A DNA stretch of 64,000 bases from Alternaria dauci (taxonomy: Eukaryota > Ascomycota > Dothideomycetes > Pleosporales > Pleosporaceae), in the NCBI RefSeq assembly GCF_042100115.1, contig NC_091277.1:1178001-1242000 (forward strand), read 5' to 3'. Positions 21,886 through 36,981 of the stretch are shown one piece after another. Every line of letters starts with the position of its first letter. The stretch's first letter is position 1. The notes beneath the pieces are model-generated. The model made no database searches, was not told the DNA's origin, and was given only the letters and a program-made list of their open reading frames with translations. A program made the translations under genes and the position numbers.

Positions 21886-24150
21886 CTAGTAGGTACGCTT
21901 GAACGGTGGAACAGCCTTGCACTCAGCCTCATCCAAAGTGGTACCAACGACCTTCCTGTAACCTAATTGGGTCTCACCATGGGGCTTCTTCTGCCACGAG
22001 AGTGTGTGCTTCATCCATTGTTCATCGTCACGATCGGGGAAATCCTCACGGGCGTGGGCACCTCGTGACTCCTTGCGGTTGGCAGCAGATTCGGCGGTTT
22101 GAACGGCGCAAGTGAGGAGGTTACGAAGCTCGAGGGTCTCAACAAGGTCGGAGTTCCAGATCATGCTGCGGTCCTTGATACCAACGTTGGCGAAGTCGGC
22201 ATCGACGTCGTGAATCTTCTTAACACCCTCGTCGAGCGACTCCTGGGTTCGGAAGACGGCGACATCGGTCTGCATGACCTTCTGCATCTGGAGGCGGATT
22301 TCGGCAGTCGATTTGGGGCCATCAGATGTGCGGATCTGGTCGAGAACGGAGATGGAATCAGCACCAGCGTCAGCGGAGACGGGATCAGCCTTCTGGCCAG
22401 GGCTGAAGTTGTCGCGGATAGTGTGGGAAACAGCACGGCCGAAGACGATCAGATCGAGGAGAGAGTTGGCACCAAGACGGTTGGCTCCATGGACGGAGAC
22501 GGAAGCAGCCTCACCACAAGCGAACAGACCTGGAACGACCTGGTCATTACCTTGGGCGTCCTGAGTGATGACCTCACCGGTGTACTTGGTAGGGATACCA
22601 CCCATGTTGTAGTGGACAGTGGGGAGAACAGGGATGGGCTGCTTGGTGACATCAACACCGGCGAAAATAGCCGCAGTCTCAGAAATACCAGGAAGACGCT
22701 CGTGAAGGACTTCGGCGGGTAGATGGCTGAGCTGGAGGTAGATGTGGTCCTTCTCGGGACCGACACCACGGCCTTCACGGATTTCGAGGGTCATCGATCG
22801 TGATACGACATCGCGGGAGGCAAGATCCTTGGCAGTTGGCGCGTAACGTTCCATAAACCGCTCACCCTCGGAGTTGAGAAGGTAACCACCCTCTCCACGG
22901 GATCCTTCAGTGATCAGACAGCCAGCACCGTAGATACCAGTGGGGTGGAATTGAACGAACTCCAGATCCTGGTTGGGAAGACCTGCGCGAGCAACCATAG
23001 CCATACCGTCACCAGTGCAGGTGTGGGCAGATGTGCAGCTGAAGTAGGCACGTCCGTAACCACCAGTGGCCAATACAGTGTTCTTTGCAATAAATCGGTG
23101 AATGGTTCCGTCTTCCTGGTTGTATGCGACAACACCCTTGCAGACGCCGTCCTCCATAATTAGATCCGTGGCGAAGAACTCAATGAAGTACTTGGTGTTG
23201 TGTCGTAGCGATTGTCCGTAGAGAGTGTGGAGGAGAGCGTGACCAGTACGGTCAGCGGCAGCACAGCATCGGTATGCTTGACCACCCTTTCCGTACTTCT
23301 GGGACTGTCCACCGAAAGCACGTTGGTAGCTAGAGTGCGTTAGTATGCTCTACAAAATTCCGGCGCGGGGTTATTGGTACATCTTGCCATCGTCTGTTCG
23401 CGAGAACGGGCAACCGTAGTTCTCGAGTTCGATAACGGATTGAGGCGCCTCTCTTGTCATGTAGTGAATGGCGTCCTGGTCGCCAAGCCAGTCGGATCCC
23501 TTGACTGTGTCATACATATGCCACCGCCAGTCGTCCTCGTGCATGCTACACATATCCGTCAGCTTCTGTCACCTCGACTGGGCACCCGTCTTCTCTACAT
23601 ACTTGCCAAGTGCAGCGTTGATTCCACCCTGTGCGGCTACCGTGTGCGACCGTGTGGGGAAAAGCTTAGATATGCAGGCGGTGTTGAAACCAGCTTCAGC
23701 GAGACCGAACGCGGCGCGAAGACCAGCTCCTCCAGCGCCAACAACAATGGCATCGTATTCGTGGTCAATGACGGGGTATTTGCTAGAAATGAAGCCCGAT
23801 GCTTCCTTTGCCCTCAGGTTCTCGGTCGCGAAAATGCGTTGCGCTGGCCGGGTGGAAGAGAAAGCTCGTGTGGTTGGGCGGAAGCTCCTCGCGAGCTATG
23901 AGGCGAATGTCAGCCATTGAACAGGGAAAGAATTGTAGGAAGATGTAGAAGGTCCAAGGGCACTGTCCGCCACGGCAAACGTGTCGTGTTGGCTTGCGAC
24001 GATGTGCCAGAGCCATGTGGGATGTGGCACACGCCTCGGTGCGGCGGATGCCGAGTTTCTCGTCCATCGAATGCGAACGTGTGGCATGGAAGGCGCGCAG
24101 AGACTCACCTGGCTTGCAAGCTGCGTACGACGCATCCTAAGACAACTCAT
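21886..24150 (-). CDS. SDH1: Succinate dehydrogenase flavoprotein subunit, mitochondrial
   Basis: Exons 24150-24109, 23895-23603, 23545-23381 and 23329-21886 give 647 residues. The enzyme oxidises succinate to fumarate and feeds electrons to complex II. A mitochondrial presequence rich in Arg/Ser occupies about residues 1-45; the first exon codes only 14 residues and is followed by a 213-bp intron. The FAD-binding GAGGAG lies at 67-72, and His98 in [10 protein letters not shown] is the residue expected to carry FAD covalently. Further signatures: [16 protein letters not shown] with the catalytic Arg, and [13 protein letters not shown]. One exon ends GGCAAGAT and rejoins at CTACCAACG, restoring the expected KIYQRAFGG. 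Length and order match other fungal Sdh1 proteins. Confidence 0.97.
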
Positions 24151-25170
24151 TTTGGCGGCAGCCGAAGAGCAGAGAGTATACGGGAGTACGAAAGATCCTG
24201 GTGGATTCAAGGTTGGAGGTCAATGATGGCAGTTGCGACCGACAGCGTTACTTACAAACTAAAATCGGAGGGCGCTAATTGGATCGGTAGGCCTCGGCTG
24301 CATTGCCTCTCAAGTATCTGCCATTCATCCCGGCTTTTCTTCTTGATGAACGCGGTGCACGTTTGCCTCCACTCCAGGGTCACGCAGTCCATATAGGCTA
24401 TTAACACATGTGCCGTGAGTTTGTGTGCGCGTCTTGCTGCACAACACGTCCATGGCCATGGACAGGATCCTGCCTAGCAATTCTCATCCACACAAGATAG
24501 CTACATGCTCGATACCCCCAACTTTGGACACTCGAAGCCGTGTTGGTACTTGTGAGGCCTGACAACTGCTGTCATCTGGGCTGACTCGTGCGACTTGTCT
24601 GGCCGACAATTGTTGCCGATGGCGCTCTAGATATGGACCCTAATTCGTCGTCGTCATAGACCTTCTCACACGATCACACGGCCTTTTCCCAGTCACTGTA
24701 CTAGGCAAACTTCTCCGCACGTTGCATATTCAAGTACAAGCGCGTCTACAGATAGTAGTATATATGCAGTCCCTGTTCTTTAATACGGCCTCGTCGATAC
24801 ACCACATATACGACAATTGAGACTTCGAGGGAAATACCAGTTCTCCTGACCTACCCGCGCTTTATGCTGCGCGTCGTTAGGGTGCAAGTTTGAGCCATCT
24901 GCCCGCATTCCGCCCAATCACTCCCCACGCCGCAAGTACCACTAGCTACGCGAAACCAAACCGCGCACCAAGACATCAAGGAGAACAACTTTGCAGCTGC
25001 TGACCGCCGAAACAATCATATACATCACCACATGAAAAACACATTTTGAATTGGGGAATCGTTGAATTTTTGTTCAATCACTCATGACCGGCATCCATGT
25101 TGTAGACCTATCCCGTGCGCCCAAGCCCATGAGAAGAAAGCATGCACTCCGTAGCACCACCGCAAGACTT
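24151..25170. promoter_or_regulatory. SDH1 promoter and RPL3 3' flank
   Basis: About 1 kb between two minus-strand genes. No open frame looks coding. It should hold the SDH1 promoter on its left and the RPL3 3'UTR and terminator on its right; I see no distinct motif. Confidence 0.45.
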
Positions 25171-27035
<1,865 letters not shown>

Positions 27036-28829
27036 ATGGTAGAAGCCGAAGGCAATCCCACGACGTGGAAATTCACACAGTACGTACCCCTCTCCCGACT
27101 ACCCGCCCCTGTCAGCTCTCTCGCCTTGCCGATCGCTGTGTCTGCTCGTTTGCGTGAAACCGCTGTGGAAACGCCACTGACCTGACCAGATGCTTCGGCG
27201 ACAAAGGCGATGTTGAAGATATAACCGAAGGTACGTACCCATTTCTTACCGCTCTGTCTTCTGTACATTCGTTAATACCTGCATGCGATTGCTGACAGCG
27301 AGCGCAGCCGACATCATCTCAACCGTCGAGTTCGACCAGACGGGCAACTACCTCGCAACTGGTGACAAGGGTGGTCGTGTGGTCCTGTTCGAGAGGAATG
27401 AGACGGTATGCTCCCGCCCTACTAGAAGCCTCCGCCGGCGGAAAGACTAACACGAAGCAGAAAAAAACCTGCGAGTACAAGTTCCACACCGAATTCCAAT
27501 CGCACGAGCCAGAGTTCGATTACCTGAAATCTCTCGAGATCGAAGAGAAGATCAACAAGATCAAGTGGTGCCGCCGGCAAAATGCCTCACACTACCTGCT
27601 CTCTACAAACGATAAGACAATCAAGCTATGGAAGGTATTTGAGAAGTCGCTGAAGGTGGTGGCGGAGAACAACCTGTCACACGAGCTGACACCTGGAGGT
27701 GGGGTTGCTGGTGGAGGCGGTCCCGTCAGGAACCCGAACGCACAATTCCGCAGCGCCACTGACCTGAAGCTTCCACGGCTCACACACCACGACACGGTCG
27801 TTGCCGCAGTACCACGAAAGACGTATGCGAACGCTCACGCCTACCACATCAACAGCATATCGGTCAACAGCGATGGAGAGACCTTCATTAGTAGCGACGA
27901 TCTGCGGATCAACCTCTGGAACCTCAACATCCAGGACCAGAGCTTCAATATTGTCGATATCAAGCCGGCCAACATGGAGGAGCTCACAGAGGTCATCACA
28001 GCTGCTGAATTCCATCCGATCAGCTGCAATTGGTTCATGTACGCAAGCTCCAAGGGCACGATCAAGCTGGCCGACATGCGCGAAAGTGCATTGTGCGACC
28101 AGCATGCGAAGCGTAAGTCGTCGGTTGTGTGCCCAAAAGCCATACTAACCACTGTCCTTAGAATTCGAACAAGAAGAAGACCCATCTTCGCGATCCTTCT
28201 TCTCCGAGATCATCTCATCCATCTCTGACGTACGGTTTTCACACGATGGGCGATACATCCTGTCCCGCGACTATTTGACTGTCAAGATCTGGGATGTCAA
28301 CATGGAGAAGTCCCCAGTCAAGACGATTCCTATTCACGAGCATCTCCGACCAAGGCTCTGCGACACCTACGAAAATGATAGTATCTTCGACAAATTCGAG
28401 GTCGTTTTCTCTGGAGATGCGAAGAATGTCATGACTGGCAGTTACAACAACAACTTCATGATATACCCGTCTGATAACGACAAAGATACCGAGGTGGTAT
28501 TACAGGCAGACAAGTCTGCCTTCAAAGCCAAGAAAGTTGGAATCCCAACACCTATGAACTCGTCGACGAGCCCGACAGGCAGCAACACAAGTAAAAAGGG
28601 TGGCTCGAGAGCCGGTAGCCCGGCTGCTGGTGCAGTTGGACAAGGGCAACGCATGAGGAAGGAAACAGACGCAGACCAGATCGACTTTAACAAGAAGATC
28701 TTACACATGAGCTGGCATCCATTCGAAGACAGCATTGCTATCGCGGCAACAAACAACGTAAGCATGCATATCCTCTTAAATAACCACCAAACTAACAATC
28801 GGCAGCTTTTTGTCTTCTCCGCATTGTAG
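27036..28829 (+). CDS. cdc55: Protein phosphatase 2A regulatory subunit B (B55)
   Basis: Exons 27036-27079, 27190-27230, 27308-27405, 27461-28112, 28162-28757 and 28806-28829 give 484 residues. The product is the WD40 B55 subunit that directs PP2A in mitosis, septation and morphogenesis. Telltale segments are [83 protein letters not shown] and [14 protein letters not shown]. The last exon encodes only LFVFSAL plus stop, supported by a good intron (GTAAGC ... CTAAC-CGGCAG). A Gly-rich insert ([11 protein letters not shown]) and a Ser/Gly-rich loop near residue 410 are typical of filamentous fungi. Called by homology to yeast Cdc55; in Neurospora it is rgb-1. Confidence 0.96.
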
Positions 28830-29666
28830 GAGCAACCTTGATTCACGAATATCGTCAAAGAATACATGTAAACCGGAGCATCAGCCTGTTAGGTTCTTGG
28901 TCATCTTTACCCTTCCATCTTCCTTTCAATGTTGGCAGCAGCCTGCCAGGCGGCGCTAGGATGATAGAACAGGAGCATTCTTGGCGAATTGGCGTGAGAA
29001 TGCAGATGAGAAACGTCGCAACGTGGTCAACGACCAGACAGCTGCAGATCAGTGTAGATTGCAACACCACTATAATGACTCTGAGTGGTGCAGAGAAAGA
29101 ATAAAAGAAACTATAAATAATGAGTGCTACTCCCATATCGCGTGAGACAGCGCTCAAGGTGCCTGGCAGGAGCTGGCAGTACATGACACGCGCATTAACA
29201 AGGCGTGTACGCATCTTTCCACAGAATGAGTGGGAAATATTTGACAGGCAACTTGATGGACGTCTTCCATCTAATGCGTAAGCAGTTGGGAACTGAAACT
29301 TCGTTCTAGAAGTTTGCTTGATCCGGCAAGATCTAAGGTTGATCCCGTTAGCGTCCGTGAGGCTCATGACATCCCAGACTTCCACGTTGCGTCTCACCCG
29401 TGGACTGCTTCAAGTTCTCTTCTGCAACATTCACAAGATTGCAAGCCATGATAACCACATAGATAAGACTTCACAACCGCGTTCTATGTAAGTGCATATA
29501 TTGCAATACCTGCGCACATAAGTTGGGCTCGAGGGTGTTTTTCGCCGTCATCTGTCGCTCACCTACTTCACCAGTCTAACAATCTCAGCTTTGCCACTTT
29601 TGCTTCAAAAGCCTGACAATATCCAAACCCCACTTCGGCAATCCATCTCAGCTTGTGTGCTGCTCA
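28830..29666. promoter_or_regulatory. 3' flank of cdc55 and promoter of the sugar-nucleotide transporter
   Basis: About 840 bp without a supported gene. A 180-codon minus frame at 28855-29397 covers much of it but has no recognisable domain and opposes both neighbours; I treat it as chance. Confidence 0.45.
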
Positions 29667-30875
29667 ATGGTCATCATGGCCGCTATCGCACCCGTTATCA
29701 GCAGCTTTCCGCTCATTTTCGGAGGATGCTGTGCCAATGTAAGTTTGCTAGCGCCATTGCGAGAAAAATGCTAAGAACATAAAGGTATACTGCTTGGAAG
29801 CGATAGTGAAGTAAATGGGGTCTAGTTGTCGATGGGAGCATAATCGCTGACAACACCCAGACAGGAGCCTGATAGCGGTTTGCTTATCACGCTCTTCCAG
29901 TTTGTGTTTACATGTCTATCAACGTTGCACTACCAGTTCGATCCAAATGGGCGCTACTTCATGAGGAGTTCGCCCGTGCCTTTCCGGAAGTGGTGCGTCA
30001 GCGCTGCGTTGTTTTTCACAGTCAACATGCTAAACAACTGGGCGTTTGCTTTCAACATCTCAGTCCCTGTTCACATCATCCTCAGAAGCTTCGGTAGTGT
30101 GACTACTATGGCGGCTGGATGGCTCCGTGGCAAGAGATATACTCCTTTGCAAGTCTTCTCGGTCGCAGTTTTGACGCTAGGCGTTATGGTATCCGCATGG
30201 GCAGATGCGCAATCGAAGGTACGCTCATACGTTCTACTACCCATTCGCAGATGCTGACCCTGAATCAAGGGCAAGAACATGGAGGCTTCAAGTTCCAATG
30301 AGTCAAACTCGTCTCTTCAAGCTGGTCTCGCCATCCTGCTCATCGCACAGTTGCTTTCTGCGTGGATGGGAGCCTACGTTGAAGACGTTTATCGCGAGCA
30401 TGGCAAGGACTGGCAGGCTAATCTCTTCTACTCCCACCTGCTGTCCATCCCGTTCTTCGCAGGATTCACCCCGGTCTTGACTGAACAGTTCAAGCGCCTA
30501 CAGGCATCGCAGTCATTTGAGGTGCCACCTAAGGTGGCCGAAAACCTTCCTCCAATCGTCAACAGTATCTTAGCCTCGACATCGCAGCATGTCATCTACC
30601 TTACCGCCAATGCCCTGACGCAACTACTCTGCATCACCGGCGTCAACATGCTTAGTGCAAACACGTCTGCCGTTACTGTTACAATAGTTTTAAACATCAG
30701 AAAGCTGGTGAGCTTCTTGCTGAGTATTTGGCTCTTCGGGAACCAGATGAGTGGGCTGATGAAGGTTGGGGCGGCAATGGTGTTTGGTGCGGGCGCTCTG
30801 TACGGATGGGAAACATCGTATCGCATTCCACAGCAAAAGAAACTGGAAGCCGAACAGACAAAGAAGGGCCAGTGA
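29667..30875 (+). CDS. YEA4-like UDP-sugar transporter (ER nucleotide-sugar transporter)
   Basis: Exons 29667-29738, 29785-29810, 29861-30218 and 30270-30875 give 353 residues with about ten membrane helices. The UAA/SLC35B family signature is clear: FGGCCANVYCLEAIVKQEP, then TLFQFVFTCLSTLH, HIILRSFGSVTTMAAGW and a C-terminal helix pair ending GWETSYRI. The second exon is only 26 bp, yet its splice borders and frame recreate the conserved NVYCLEAIVK. The protein ends KKGQ, a KKxx ER-retrieval signal, which fits Yea4, the ER UDP-N-acetylglucosamine transporter that supplies chitin or glycosylation. Substrate is inferred from family only. Introns are 46-51 bp. Confidence 0.9.
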
Positions 30876-31342
30876 TTACAGAGTGTATACTGCTGGAAGG
30901 GACTTGATGACGTGGTGTCAGCAGCACTCTAGACCCCCGGCAATGATATGCAAGGAAGCAGGCGGCGGTGGTATCTCGGAACACATTGGTAGAGCACATG
31001 AAGATCGTTCACATCACCATGCCAAGAATAGATATCCGAAATCACTCTCACCAGAGCCCCATTACCCCTCGCTGGGGGGCTGTGATCTTGGTGGACCAAT
31101 GACCGCTAATGCAGGGGTCAAGTGCAAGCGAGAGAGCCCATTAGGGATTGGCTCTTCCGGACCCTGAACTCGCGATTAGGTGTCGTGTCTCTTAGAGCGC
31201 AGTCCCAACTCTCTTTTCAATTCCATCAAATCCGTTCTTTTCTTTGCGGGAGGTGAGCGCACTCCAACTTGTTCAACCATTTCTGCGGCATTGCAAGCTA
31301 ACCGCCAGAACAATAGGTAGCTTCATCGAGCTATAGCCCACC
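30876..31342. promoter_or_regulatory. Promoter region of PMT4
   Basis: 467 bp between two plus-strand genes. It should contain the transporter's 3'UTR and the PMT4 promoter. No gene or repeat is seen. Confidence 0.45.
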
Positions 31343-33811
31343 ATGTCTTCACCCGCTGGCAGCGTCCGCCAGCGCCCAGGCAAGGACAAAAAGCGAGGAA
31401 CCTCACCCAACCCAGAAGCCCTTGCCGAAAAGGTGTCAGAAAAGGTCGCCAATGTCGTTGAGAAGGCCAAACCATACAAGCCGGCCCAGGTTCAGCAGGG
31501 CAAAGAGTGGGACTACAAGCTTGCCATCGCAGTAATGACCGTTCTGGCCTTCGTTACGCGCTTCTGGGGCATCAGACATCCCGATCAGGTTGTGTTTGAT
31601 GAAGTGCACTTTGGAAAGGTGCGGACAATCATCACAAGGACTCTTACAGACGGCTAACCGCACGCGCAGTTCGCTTCGTACTACCTGCAACGAACCTACT
31701 TCTTCGATGTCCATCCTCCCCTCGGAAAGCTCCTCTTTGCCCTCGCTGGCTGGCTCGTCGGATATAAGGGCGACTTTCTGTTTGAGAATATTGGCGATTC
31801 CTACATCACCAACAAAGTTCCTTACGTCGCATACCGCGCCATGCCCGCCTCGCTCGGCGCTCTTACTGTTCCCATTGTCTTCATGATCATGTGGGAATCC
31901 GGCTATTCGCTACCCGCCTGCATCACTGCCGCCGGTCTTATGCTTCTTGACAACGCTCACATCGGCCAGACGCGTCTGATCCTCCTCGATGCTTCGCTCA
32001 TCTTCTTCATGGCGCTCTCTGTGCTATCCTACATTCGCTTCTACAAAGAGCGACACGTTCCTTTTGGGCGCAAATGGTGGAAGTGGCTCCTTCTGACGGG
32101 TATCAGTCTGAGCTGCGTCATCTCCATCAAGTACGTCGGTGTCTTCACCTTCTTCTCTATTGGTGTACCGGTCATGATCGACCTCTGGGACTTGATGGAT
32201 GTCAACCGGCGACAGGGTGCCTTGACTCTGGCCGAGTTTGGCAAGCACTTTGCTGCCCGTGCTGTTGGCTTGGTCATCGTTCCCTTCTTCCTATACCTTT
32301 TCTGGTTCCAGGTGCACTTCGCCATCCTCACTCGATCTGGGCCTGGTGACGACTTCATGACCCCGGAATTCCAGGAAACCCTGAGCGACAATGTAATGAG
32401 CCTCCAGTCTGTCGGCATCAACTACTACGACTCCATCACCATTCGTCACAAGGAGACCAAGGTCTATCTTCACAGCCATCCCGACCGCTACCCGCTGCGC
32501 TACGACGATGGACGTGTTTCTTCGCAGGGACAGCAGGTTACTGGATATCCTCACAATGACACCAACAACCACTGGCAGGTTCTTCCTTCGAAGCCCTTGT
32601 CCAGCGAAGTCGGTCAGCGCGTCAAGGTCGGAGATGTCATCCGTCTTCGCCACTTGATAACAGACACCATTCTCCTGACTCATGACGTTGCTTCTCCCTA
32701 CTATCCCACCAACCAAGAGTTCACGACTGTGAACAAGGAAGAAGCAGCCGGTACACGTTACAACGACACACTCTTCGAGTTGAAGGTCGACAAGGGCAAG
32801 GGCGATTTCAAGACCATGTCAACTCATTTCAAGCTAATCCACGTGCCAACAAAGGTTGCCATGTGGACCCACACTAAGCCTCTCCCTGACTGGGCCTACA
32901 AGCAGGCTGAGATCAACGGCAACAAGGCTGTCCAGCAATCCAGCAACCTCTGGTATGTGGATGACATTCCATCTCTTCCAGCTGAGGATGAGCGCAACAA
33001 GAAGGAGCCCAAGCAGGTCAAGCACTTGAGCTTCCTCAGGAAGTGGGTTGAGCTTCAGCGCGCCATGTTCCACCACAACAACGCCTTGACTAGCTCGCAT
33101 CCATATGCATCTCAGCCCATCTCCTGGCCTTTCCTGCTTCGGGGTGTGTCCTTCTGGACCCACAACGATACTCGCCAACAGATTTATTTCCTGGGTAACC
33201 CCGTCGGATGGTGGCTTGCTTCCTCGCTTCTTGCTGTCTTTGCTGGTATCATTGGTGCCGATCAACTAGCTCTCCGCCGTGGCATGGATGCCCTTGATGA
33301 TCGTAAGTTACTGTCACCCTACAGTCAACCCAGGTTGTCTGCTTTCATTTTGGCATTTGTATTTGAAGGGGAGGTTCTAACATTCATGTCTGCAGGCACT
33401 CGCTCCCGTCTTTACAACTCCACTGGATTCTTCTTCCTGACCTGGGCTGCCCATTACATCCCCTTTTATATCATGGGTCGTCAGCTCTTCTTGCACCATT
33501 ACCTCCCTGCGCATCTCGCATCTTGTCTAGTCACTGGCGCGCTAGTAGAGTTTGTGTTTTGCATTGAACCTCAGGATCCCGAGATGCTGGCCTCTGCCAA
33601 GGGTCACCGCCGCACTCGCTCACGTCCTGTACGCGAGCGTGTTGCTACTTCCAGCCTGATGGGCAGCTGGATCGCCTGTGGCGTCATCCTCGCTGCCGTG
33701 TTCTGGTGTTTCCTCTTCTTTGCACCGCTCACGTACGGCAGTCCTGGTCTTACCGTTCCCCAGGTTCAGTCGAGGAAGTGGCTCGGCTACGACTTGCACT
33801 TTGCCAAATAG
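31343..33811 (+). CDS. PMT4: Protein O-mannosyltransferase, PMT4 subfamily
   Basis: Exons 31343-31618, 31670-33302 and 33396-33811 give 774 residues (yeast Pmt4 is 762). The ER membrane enzyme transfers mannose from dolichyl-phosphate-mannose to Ser/Thr of secreted and membrane proteins. The first luminal loop has the catalytic Asp-Glu pair (86-87) in FDEVHFGKFASYYL, the spelling that separates PMT4 from PMT1 (HFGGFASKY) and PMT2. Next come TYFFDVHPPLGKLL and GQTRLILLDASLIF, MIR-type segments (VYLHSHPDRYP, NHWQVLP) and a hydrophobic C-terminal block. The 93-bp second intron (33303-33395) has no stop and a length divisible by three, so retention would add 31 residues; family alignment (DALDD-TRSRLYNSTG) argues that it is removed. 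Confidence 0.93.
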
Positions 33812-34414
33812 ACAGAGCATGAGTGAAAGCCACACGTATGTGGGGGGTTGGAGAACTTTCTATTGGGTCCACTAGGGTAAAACGTTGCACACCGTGGAGT
33901 GCTGGCGGTGCGATTCAGAGGGTTCAATGTATTTTATAGTGTTTTTCCGCCTTTGAGCACGAAGGTATTCTCCTATGTATTAGATATAAAGTAAGATTGC
34001 GAGCCATGCATGATCGAATGATGGGTGTACAAATGTGCAAGCTTCTAGCATGGTATTTTGGTCATGTGTCTACATGCTTCCTGCGAGAACAGATCGGGAT
34101 TTTGAGCAACAGTGAAGAGAGATCAAGTACTAGATTCTATATGAGCCAGTGAGCGACAAGGTAATATCTACATCGTAGCGATTGCCCATGCGTCTTTGAT
34201 GATTCAAATGCCTCCATGCAGCTTCCAAACGCAATCCGTGCCAATCTCTACTGTGCGTGTGCCAAAGCAACAGCTATCGCCGAGATCGCCCTCGTCCCAT
34301 TCATCTACCCGCAGTGTCTTGACTTTGCGTTGTAGAAGCCAGTCATCGTAGCTCTCCTCACCATGATGCTCGTCCTCTGGTTTTGCTATGACAACAGGTT
34401 CGCTATCATTCTTT
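33812..34414. other. Convergent 3' flanks of PMT4 and PEX5
   Basis: About 600 bp between two facing stop codons. It holds both 3'UTRs. A 98-codon minus frame at 34204-34500 overlaps the PEX5 end in another frame and is not supported. Confidence 0.5.
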
Positions 34415-36417
34415 TCAAAACTCAAACTCGCCTCGAAAACGCTCAACATCCATGGCCGGACCCACGATATCAGAAAGATCCCTGCGGCCCATCTGGCCAA
34501 ACACTCTTCGTAACGTATCGTACAAGTTTGTGCTTTGGTTTTGGTGAATCATGTTGTTAAGTTGGCTGTCCGAGACACCCTCGCCGACAACTTCCCTGGC
34601 CTTCTCCTTGCCTTCGCGCTCGACGACCTTGTGCATAGCTAGCGCACCGAGCAAGTGCTGTGCGGCCTCAGTGTAGCAGCCGATGTTGATGCACGACACA
34701 CCGAGATTGTAGCGTGCGCGGACGAAATTTGGTCGGAGAGCGAGAGCGCGCGAGTAGGCGTCGATGGCTTCTTCGCTGCGGCCTGAATTTGCAAGGGTAG
34801 CGCCGAGACGGTTCCAGAGAAGATGGACTTGTGACGACGAGTTTGAGACGCCGGATTCGGTGGATGCGAGGGCGGCGCCGAAACAGTCGACTGCTTTGTC
34901 GTATTCTTCTACGCCATAGAACAGCACACCCAGGCCTACTTGCACGTCCGGATCCATTTGCTCGCCAGTTGGTGAGAGCTGTGCAGCTTCGATGAAGAGG
35001 TTTGTGACTTTCTCGTGGAGCAGGTGGCGGTCTGTGAAACCCATCTCAGCATCTGAAGAAAGTGGCTCTTTGATTAGTGATGGGTATTTGGTGGCCAACC
35101 AGCGTTCCAGGGTTCGGTATGCGGTGCTCTCGTAGCCTTCGTTTGTGTAGGATACCGCCAGACCCATGAGAGCCTCCAGATTAGACGGGTCCTGCTTCAA
35201 AGCATGTTCCAATGCTCTTATCGCCGGTGTTTCCTTCTCGTTCTGCGCTTGCGACTCTCCCAACCGTACCCAAGCTGCAATGTGATTTGGGTCTTTCTGA
35301 ACAGCCGCTTCAAACGCTAGGGCTGCCAGTGAGAGGTTGCCGCCGTCTTCCATAATCTTGACACCTTCCTCAAACGGATTCGTAACGTTCTTGAAGAGGT
35401 TCTCCTGCTCGAATAGGTAATCGCCCATTGCCGGATCGCGGACCGAGTGCGTGTTGAGCCCGTCGAAGCCTTCCCATTGATCCATGTCGCCCATGTGTCC
35501 TTCGACGAAGTTCTCCTCGTTGGCAAGTTGCCTAGCGTATTCAGTCTCAGCTTGGATACCCTTCCAGATGGACTCGAAATCGTCGAAATCAACGGCATCT
35601 TTCTCTACTGACCTGTCCATTTCGTTGAGCTCTGCCTCCATGGCCTTGTTCGCCTCGGCGTCAAGAGCACTCAGGTCCTGCTGATCTGTTTGCTCAAGTT
35701 GTGCAAACTGAGCCTCCCAATCGTGATCATCAAGCTCCACCATGCGCCCCTTGCCCTTGCCTTCCTGCATGGGCTGTTGAAAGTTCTGCGGAGCGTACGG
35801 CTGCTGCATCATGCCCATACCGCCCATGCCCATACCCATGTTGCCCATGCCCATGCCCATGCCCATTCCGTACATAGGTTGTTGGTATCCCGTCATCGAA
35901 GGCTGGGAGGCGGTAGTTGGGCTCGCTGTCCGCGCGGCTGGGTTCATCTGCTGGAACTTTGCGAATTCAGCAGGGTTGAATCCTGCTGGTCTTTCCTGCA
36001 TAGCCGGTCCTCCCATTTGTGGCGCTTGCATGCCTGGGTCGAACTCGGCTGCCCATGCTGGTGATCCGCTGTGCTGTGTCCGCTCCAGTTCTCGTCGCAT
36101 CTGCTCCATGGCGAATGGAGACGCAGGGCCGGGCCCCTGTGAGAGTTGGACGTTCTGGTTCATGAACTCGTTCATCATCTACGCAACGCTCAGTTAGCCA
36201 TGTTTCTCGCCTGTTCGCATGTCGTCGACTGCTGCTCCCAACTTACGCCATCTGACGGACCGCCCATCTGCTGGCTCCGCATGCCCTCTTGCATTCCGCC
36301 AGGCCCCCGCCCAACCAGGCGGTCTCTCTGTAACGACTTGTCATCCTGCACGTGTTTGGTGAACTGGCTGAGCGGGTTTGCGCCCGTGGAGCACTCTGCG
36401 CCACCAAGAAAAGACAT
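34415..36417 (-). CDS. PEX5: PEX5, peroxisomal targeting signal 1 receptor
   Basis: Exons 36417-36247 and 36178-34415 (68-bp intron) give 644 residues. This soluble receptor binds proteins ending in SKL-type signals and carries them into peroxisomes. The N-terminus has the conserved Cys (residue 9, in GAECSTGANPL) used for recycling by monoubiquitination, and the WxxxF/Y docking motifs WAAEF (99-103) and WEAQF (211-215). A Met-Gly-rich low-complexity run lies between them (about 160-182). The C-terminal half is a set of TPR repeats, for example AALAFEAAVQKDPNHIAAWVRLGESQ, here split for brevity: AALAFEAAVQ then KDPNHIAAWV, and later ALRPNFVRARYNLGVSCINI, the signature of the last PEX5 TPR. 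No PTS2-co-receptor fusion is visible. Confidence 0.96.
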
Positions 36418-36981
36418 GGTAAAGGGTAGCTAGCAAGGAGGTTGTGAAGTGATTGCTATGACGCGATCAATGAGGAAGAAGAGAGCGTGTGCAAGTCGGG
36501 GTCGAGCGGGAGGTGCAAGAGGCGCGTCGGCCGGTCTAATTGATCAGCATGTGGAGAAGGTACGCGGGGCGGCCGAGGTCGCTGGAGCCGCCACACCGAG
36601 CGGCTCGCTCTGCCCTGGAACAGCACAGCTTTGCACCAGCACATGGTAGTAATCTTGGCCACACCAAGTTTCTTCACAACAACCGTGGACAATGTGAATT
36701 CGCAAGAGTTTTATTGGGTCAGCGTGCCTCTTTTAGACTTTGATCCCCGATCGTGTACAGAAGGAAGAGGGTAATTTAAGAACGCCGGACGCTCATCGAC
36801 TATGATACAAAAGCCCTATCTATCAACACATTATGCAACCAAGGGGATACTTGTCCCAATGGAGCAATCGTACAGACATGCCGACCATTTCCACCGTACA
36901 TCATTCCTTGCAGAAGCGAGGCGGGGGCGACTCTCTCATTGCATCGTCTCGTAGTTCTCGGCCTCCTGGTCTCGTTGTCCT
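36418..36981. promoter_or_regulatory. PEX5 promoter and 3' flank of the RRM gene
   Basis: 564 bp between two minus-strand genes. No supported gene. The stretch 36480-36640 is GC-rich. Confidence 0.45.

Noticed and set aside
28855..29397. 180-codon minus-strand frame after cdc55
   Set aside because: No domain, hydrophobic patches look random, lies across the 3'UTR of one gene and promoter of another.
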